Shown here one piece after another: positions 40,188-41,455 of a DNA stretch of 41,455 bases (position 1 is the first letter of the stretch; each line of letters begins with the position of its first letter). The position numbers and the translations under genes were made by a program. The notes under the pieces were generated by a model, which did no database searches, was not told the origin of the DNA, and saw only the letters and a program-made list of their open reading frames with translations. This stretch comes from Candidatus Omnitrophota bacterium (lineage in GTDB: Bacteria; Omnitrophota; Gorgyraeia; Gygaellales; Profunditerraquicolaceae), in contig JAQUAP010000003.1 in the NCBI GenBank assembly GCA_028687205.1, positions 1 through 41,455 of the forward strand, in the 5' to 3' direction.

Positions 40188-40230
40188 GGGGACATCATGC
40201 TTATCTACGGTAATTAAGTCTCATGTCCCC
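40188..40230. repeat. Palindromic repeat, type B
   Basis: GGGGACAT (40188-40195) and ATGTCCCC (40223-40230), with AATTGT on both sides. The spacer AATTAAGTCTC is adjacent to the right arm. It resembles the inner GGGGAC hairpin of REP-A but has a different interior. It is followed by a foldable stretch (AGCGGG/CCCGCT) up to 40294. Confidence 0.6.
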
Positions 40231-40306
40231 GGAATTGTAACCGTTTTATTTGCGAAGGTAGCGGGGTGGCGAGAAGTGTGCCCTCGACAGGACCCGCTGC
40301 ACAAAA

Positions 40307-40651
40307 TTAATCCTTGATATCCAGATGGAATTTATGAAGCAATCTATGCAATATCGGGGTAGCGATAATCGCTAGAATGGCGAAGAAGATAAAGGTGCTG
40401 AGGATAGAATAAATTCCAGTAAATAGCTTGCCAAAGGCGGTATTGATGCTGCTCACTGTACCCACTCCAGTCATAATCATCACTGAATTAAGGTAAGCGT
40501 CGATCCAAGAAAGTTTCTCCGCGAAATGAAAGACAATAGTTCCGAACAAAATGGTAGCTACAAGTAAGAGCAGAGAAATAATAACATTGCGCGCCAGGCG
40601 CAGGAAGAATTTCTCTTTCGGTAATAAGGGTTGGCGATAATGTTCAAGCAT
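40307..40651 (-). CDS. Two-TM potassium-channel-like protein
   Basis: A 114-aa protein: helix 1 about 23-46, pore helix and filter region IDAYLNSVMIMTGVGTVSS, helix 2 about 76-101. The overall form is that of Ion_trans_2 channels, but the selectivity filter is TGVG instead of TVGYG or TIGYG, so ion choice is uncertain. There is no RCK domain. TAGAAT ends 6 nt before the ATG, implying a leaderless message. Confidence 0.8.
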   Translation of the reverse strand: MLEHYRQPLLPKEKFFLRLARNVIISLLLLVATILFGTIVFHFAEKLSWIDAYLNSVMIMTGVGTVSSINTAFGKLFTGIYSILSTFIFFAILAIIATPILHRLLHKFHLDIKD

Positions 40652-40657
40652 AGATTT

Positions 40658-40685
40658 ATTCTACCCCTCTCAATAAGCTTGTCAA
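40658..40685 (-). promoter_or_regulatory. Promoter of the channel gene, leaderless
   Basis: TTGACA (40680-40685), 16-nt spacer, TAGAAT (40658-40663). The expected transcription start coincides with the ATG at 40651. It starts directly after the T-tract of the terminator at 40687-40713. Confidence 0.7.
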
Positions 40686-40686
40686 C

Positions 40687-40713
40687 AAAAAAGGCGCTGA
40701 TTTCTCAAGCGCC
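40687..40713 (-). terminator. Intrinsic terminator of the small RNA/tRNA-like region
   Basis: GGCGCT/AGCGCC stem with 9-nt loop and six T on the minus strand. Confidence 0.82.
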
Positions 40714-40752
40714 TTTTCCTCGTAGCACAAATGTTCCTCTCCAACTAAGATT
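40687..40752 (-). ncRNA. Predicted about 66-nt RNA complementary to the tRNA-like anticodon arm
   Basis: Defined by a strong promoter (40759-40787) and the terminator at 40687-40713. Near its 5' end it has TCTTAGTTGGAGA (complement of 40738-40750), which pairs perfectly over 13 nt with the anticodon arm and loop of the tRNA-like gene (40873-40885). The next stretch, up to GTGCTACG, is largely complementary to its D-arm. It therefore looks like a trans-acting antisense made from an inverted partial tRNA copy. There is no clear reading frame. Confidence 0.55.
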
Positions 40753-40758
40753 AATTGA

Positions 40759-40787
40759 AGTATACCTCTTATAATGTCTATTGTCAA
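40759..40787 (-). promoter_or_regulatory. Strong sigma70-type promoter
   Basis: TTGACA (40782-40787), 17-nt spacer, TATACT (40759-40764) on the minus strand. It points to a short terminator-bounded unit without a gene. Confidence 0.75.
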
Positions 40788-40840
40788 GGTTTACTATGAG
40801 CGCGGTTAGCTTCTCCGGCCTAACCACGCCCTTTTCGATA

Positions 40841-40915
40841 CCCCCTTGGTGAGACTTGGACTCACATCGCCTTCTTAGTTGGAGAAGTGCATTATCCATT
40901 TATGCTACAAGGGGG
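40841..40915 (-). tRNA. tRNA-like gene, isotype unclear (anticodon loop reads AAC), possibly degenerate
   Basis: The minus strand folds as a full cloverleaf: an acceptor of at least 7 bp (CCCCTTG/CAAGGGG, extendable on both sides), U8-A9, D-arm GCAT/ATGC with loop AAATGGATA containing the GG pair, anticodon stem CTTCT/AGAAG, variable GCGAT, T-arm GTGAG/CTCAC. Two normally fixed bases are changed: position 33 is C in loop CCAACTA, and position 55 is C in T-loop TCCAAGT. A 34-36 reading gives AAC, unusual for bacteria. No CCA is encoded. It lies downstream of 5S rRNA, a normal place for a tRNA. Non-canonical or pseudogene. Confidence 0.6.
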
Positions 40916-40925
40916 TACGATTGAA

Positions 40926-40962
40926 GGTTCTCCCTTCTGGCTTAATAGACGCAGAAGGAGAC
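40926..40962. repeat. Hairpin between tRNA-like gene and 5S-derived element
   Basis: TCTCCCTTCTG and CAGAAGGAGA pair with one bulge around an about 12-nt loop. It could be an RNA processing site. Confidence 0.45.
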
Positions 40963-40979
40963 GGAATCTAACAAACAAG

Positions 40980-41112
40980 GGAGCACCGACCTACTCTCAC
41001 TCGTTAGGAGGGGGCAAGCCCCCTCCTAACGCTGTAAGCTTATTATATGGAAACGCTGTTCTCCCCCAGACGTGGGGGAAATCTTCCCCCACACCCCTTT
41101 CGTGAGAGTAGG
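40980..41112. repeat. Structured element containing a duplicate of the 5S 3' end
   Basis: The last 21 nt of 5S (41188-41208) recur exactly at 40980-41000. An inverted copy of 11 of these bases lies at 41102-41112, closing a large stem-loop. Inside is a 14-bp perfect hairpin (CGTTAGGAGGGGGC and complement, about 41002-41031) and GGGGGA/TCCCCC-type hairpins near 41070-41092. It looks like a second 5S copy invaded by a foldback element, or a structured spacer RNA. Confidence 0.6.
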
Positions 41113-41147
41113 CCAAACGGCCTTAAATTTCGCCCATAAATAAAAAA

Positions 41148-41179
41148 CGCCCGTCACTCTAAACTTAGAATAACGGGCG
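41148..41179 (-). terminator. Intrinsic terminator downstream of 5S rRNA
   Basis: CGCCCGT/ACGGGCG stem (41148-41154 with 41173-41179) and six T on the minus strand. A wider inverted repeat CCTTAAATTTCGCCC/GGGCGAAATTTAAGG (41121-41190) allows an alternative fold. Confidence 0.75.
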
Positions 41180-41187
41180 AAATTTAA

Positions 41188-41301
41188 GGAGCACCGACCT
41201 ACTCTCACATGTCCTTACGAACACACTACCATCGGCCCTGAGGGGCTTAACTGCCGTATTCGGAATGGGAACGGGTGTTTCCCCCTCGGTAAAGGCACTC
41301 C
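41188..41301 (-). rRNA. rrf: 5S ribosomal RNA
   Basis: The minus strand has the conserved 5S middle, CCCGTTCCCATTCCGAA, then CAGTTAAGC and GCCGATGGTAGT, and ends GAGAGTAGGTCGGTGCTCC. Helix I is GGAGTGCC with GGTGCTCC (8 bp with two G-U). The length is 114 nt. 23S should lie further upstream beyond the window edge, and the tRNA-like gene lies downstream. Confidence 0.92.
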
Positions 41302-41455
41302 AAGAAAAACCTGAATCCCTCGCTTTCGCTCGGGATGAATTTCCACTCGAAAGCGGAAATTCGCAACCACATAATCAATTTGGGTAAAAACTACTTTTAA
41401 ACCAGGAGAAAAAATTTCCCTCACCTCCAGCACTTTTGCATGGAGGAGGCTCGGG
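41302..41455 (-). other. Probable 23S-5S spacer with processing hairpins
   Basis: No gene. Three hairpins: ATCCC/GGGAT with the GAGCGAAAGC core (about 41314-41335), GAATTTCC/GGAAATTC (about 41337-41362) and CCTCCA/TGGAGG (about 41425-41447). I do not see a recognisable 23S 3' end, so 23S would begin outside the window. Confidence 0.5.

Noticed and set aside
40705-40899. 64-aa minus-strand frame across the tRNA-like gene
   Set aside because: Overlaps the cloverleaf, a promoter and a terminator; no Shine-Dalgarno.
41215-41433. 72-aa minus-strand frame
   Set aside because: It lies on the 5S gene and the rRNA spacer; no ribosome binding site and no protein-like composition.
1-41455. CRISPR arrays, prophage or transposase genes
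   Set aside because: No regularly spaced direct repeats, Cas, phage structural, integrase or transposase motifs were found; repeats here are palindromic and dispersed.

Overview
The window reads as a chromosomal piece from an uncultured Gram-negative bacterium of intermediate GC. Outer-membrane biology is visible: an Mla/MCE lipid-transport operon, many lipoprotein signal peptides and FabZ-type lipid genes. Compact co-directional operons and gene order suggest a PVC-type lineage such as Omnitrophota; that placement is inference. Almost everything is on the minus strand, so operons read from high to low coordinates. The right edge ends in rRNA-type spacer upstream of a 5S gene, which may mark an assembly break beside an rrn operon.

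Layout from right to left. 41.3-40.7 kb: 5S rRNA, its terminator, a structured element repeating the last 21 nt of 5S, an odd tRNA-like gene, and a short promoter-to-terminator RNA unit complementary to the tRNA-like anticodon arm. 40.7-31.4 kb: an accessory stretch of envelope genes (2TM channel, lipoproteins, PDZ lipoprotein, GYD and PLDc_N small proteins, alpha/beta hydrolase) with an AT-rich DUF4145 gene pair, then a five-gene operon (33-34 kb) containing a YkgJ-type/DUF3108-like fusion, DUF2062 and a GNAT. 31.1-23.8 kb: an Mla-like operon (STAS-MlaE, MlaF, MlaD, PqiC-like lipoprotein), followed by cyclophilin, PIG-L deacetylase and pgi. 23.8-20.9 kb: a gene-free stretch of long inverted repeats, dusB, and a radical SAM protein with a B12-binding-like N-terminus. 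20.6-14.7 kb: recG, then a compact second type II fatty-acid/polyketide set (catalytically dead KS-beta, ketoreductase, ACP, dehydratase, active KS). 14.7-13.5 kb: a plus-strand FemAB/BioF2-like acyltransferase, divergent from the next operon. 13.5-0 kb: one long minus-strand run: alpha/beta hydrolase, CrtISO-like oxidoreductase, rsmD, coaD, yceD, rpmF, the housekeeping FAS II genes (plsX, fabH, fabD, fabG, acpP, fabF), leuC, leuD, leuB, asd and a truA carrying an in-frame stop.

The most notable items are: (1) the second FAS/PKS-II set, whose KS partner has lost all three catalytic residues, near a CrtISO-like enzyme; (2) two copies of a small RNA gene, each with promoter, conserved core with GNRA loop, and terminator; (3) the tRNA-like RNA with its complementary small RNA; (4) a recurring promoter design in which the -35 hexamer lies inside the preceding terminator-like hairpin or dispersed palindrome, often with leaderless starts; and (5) several families of palindromic repeats without any transposase in view.
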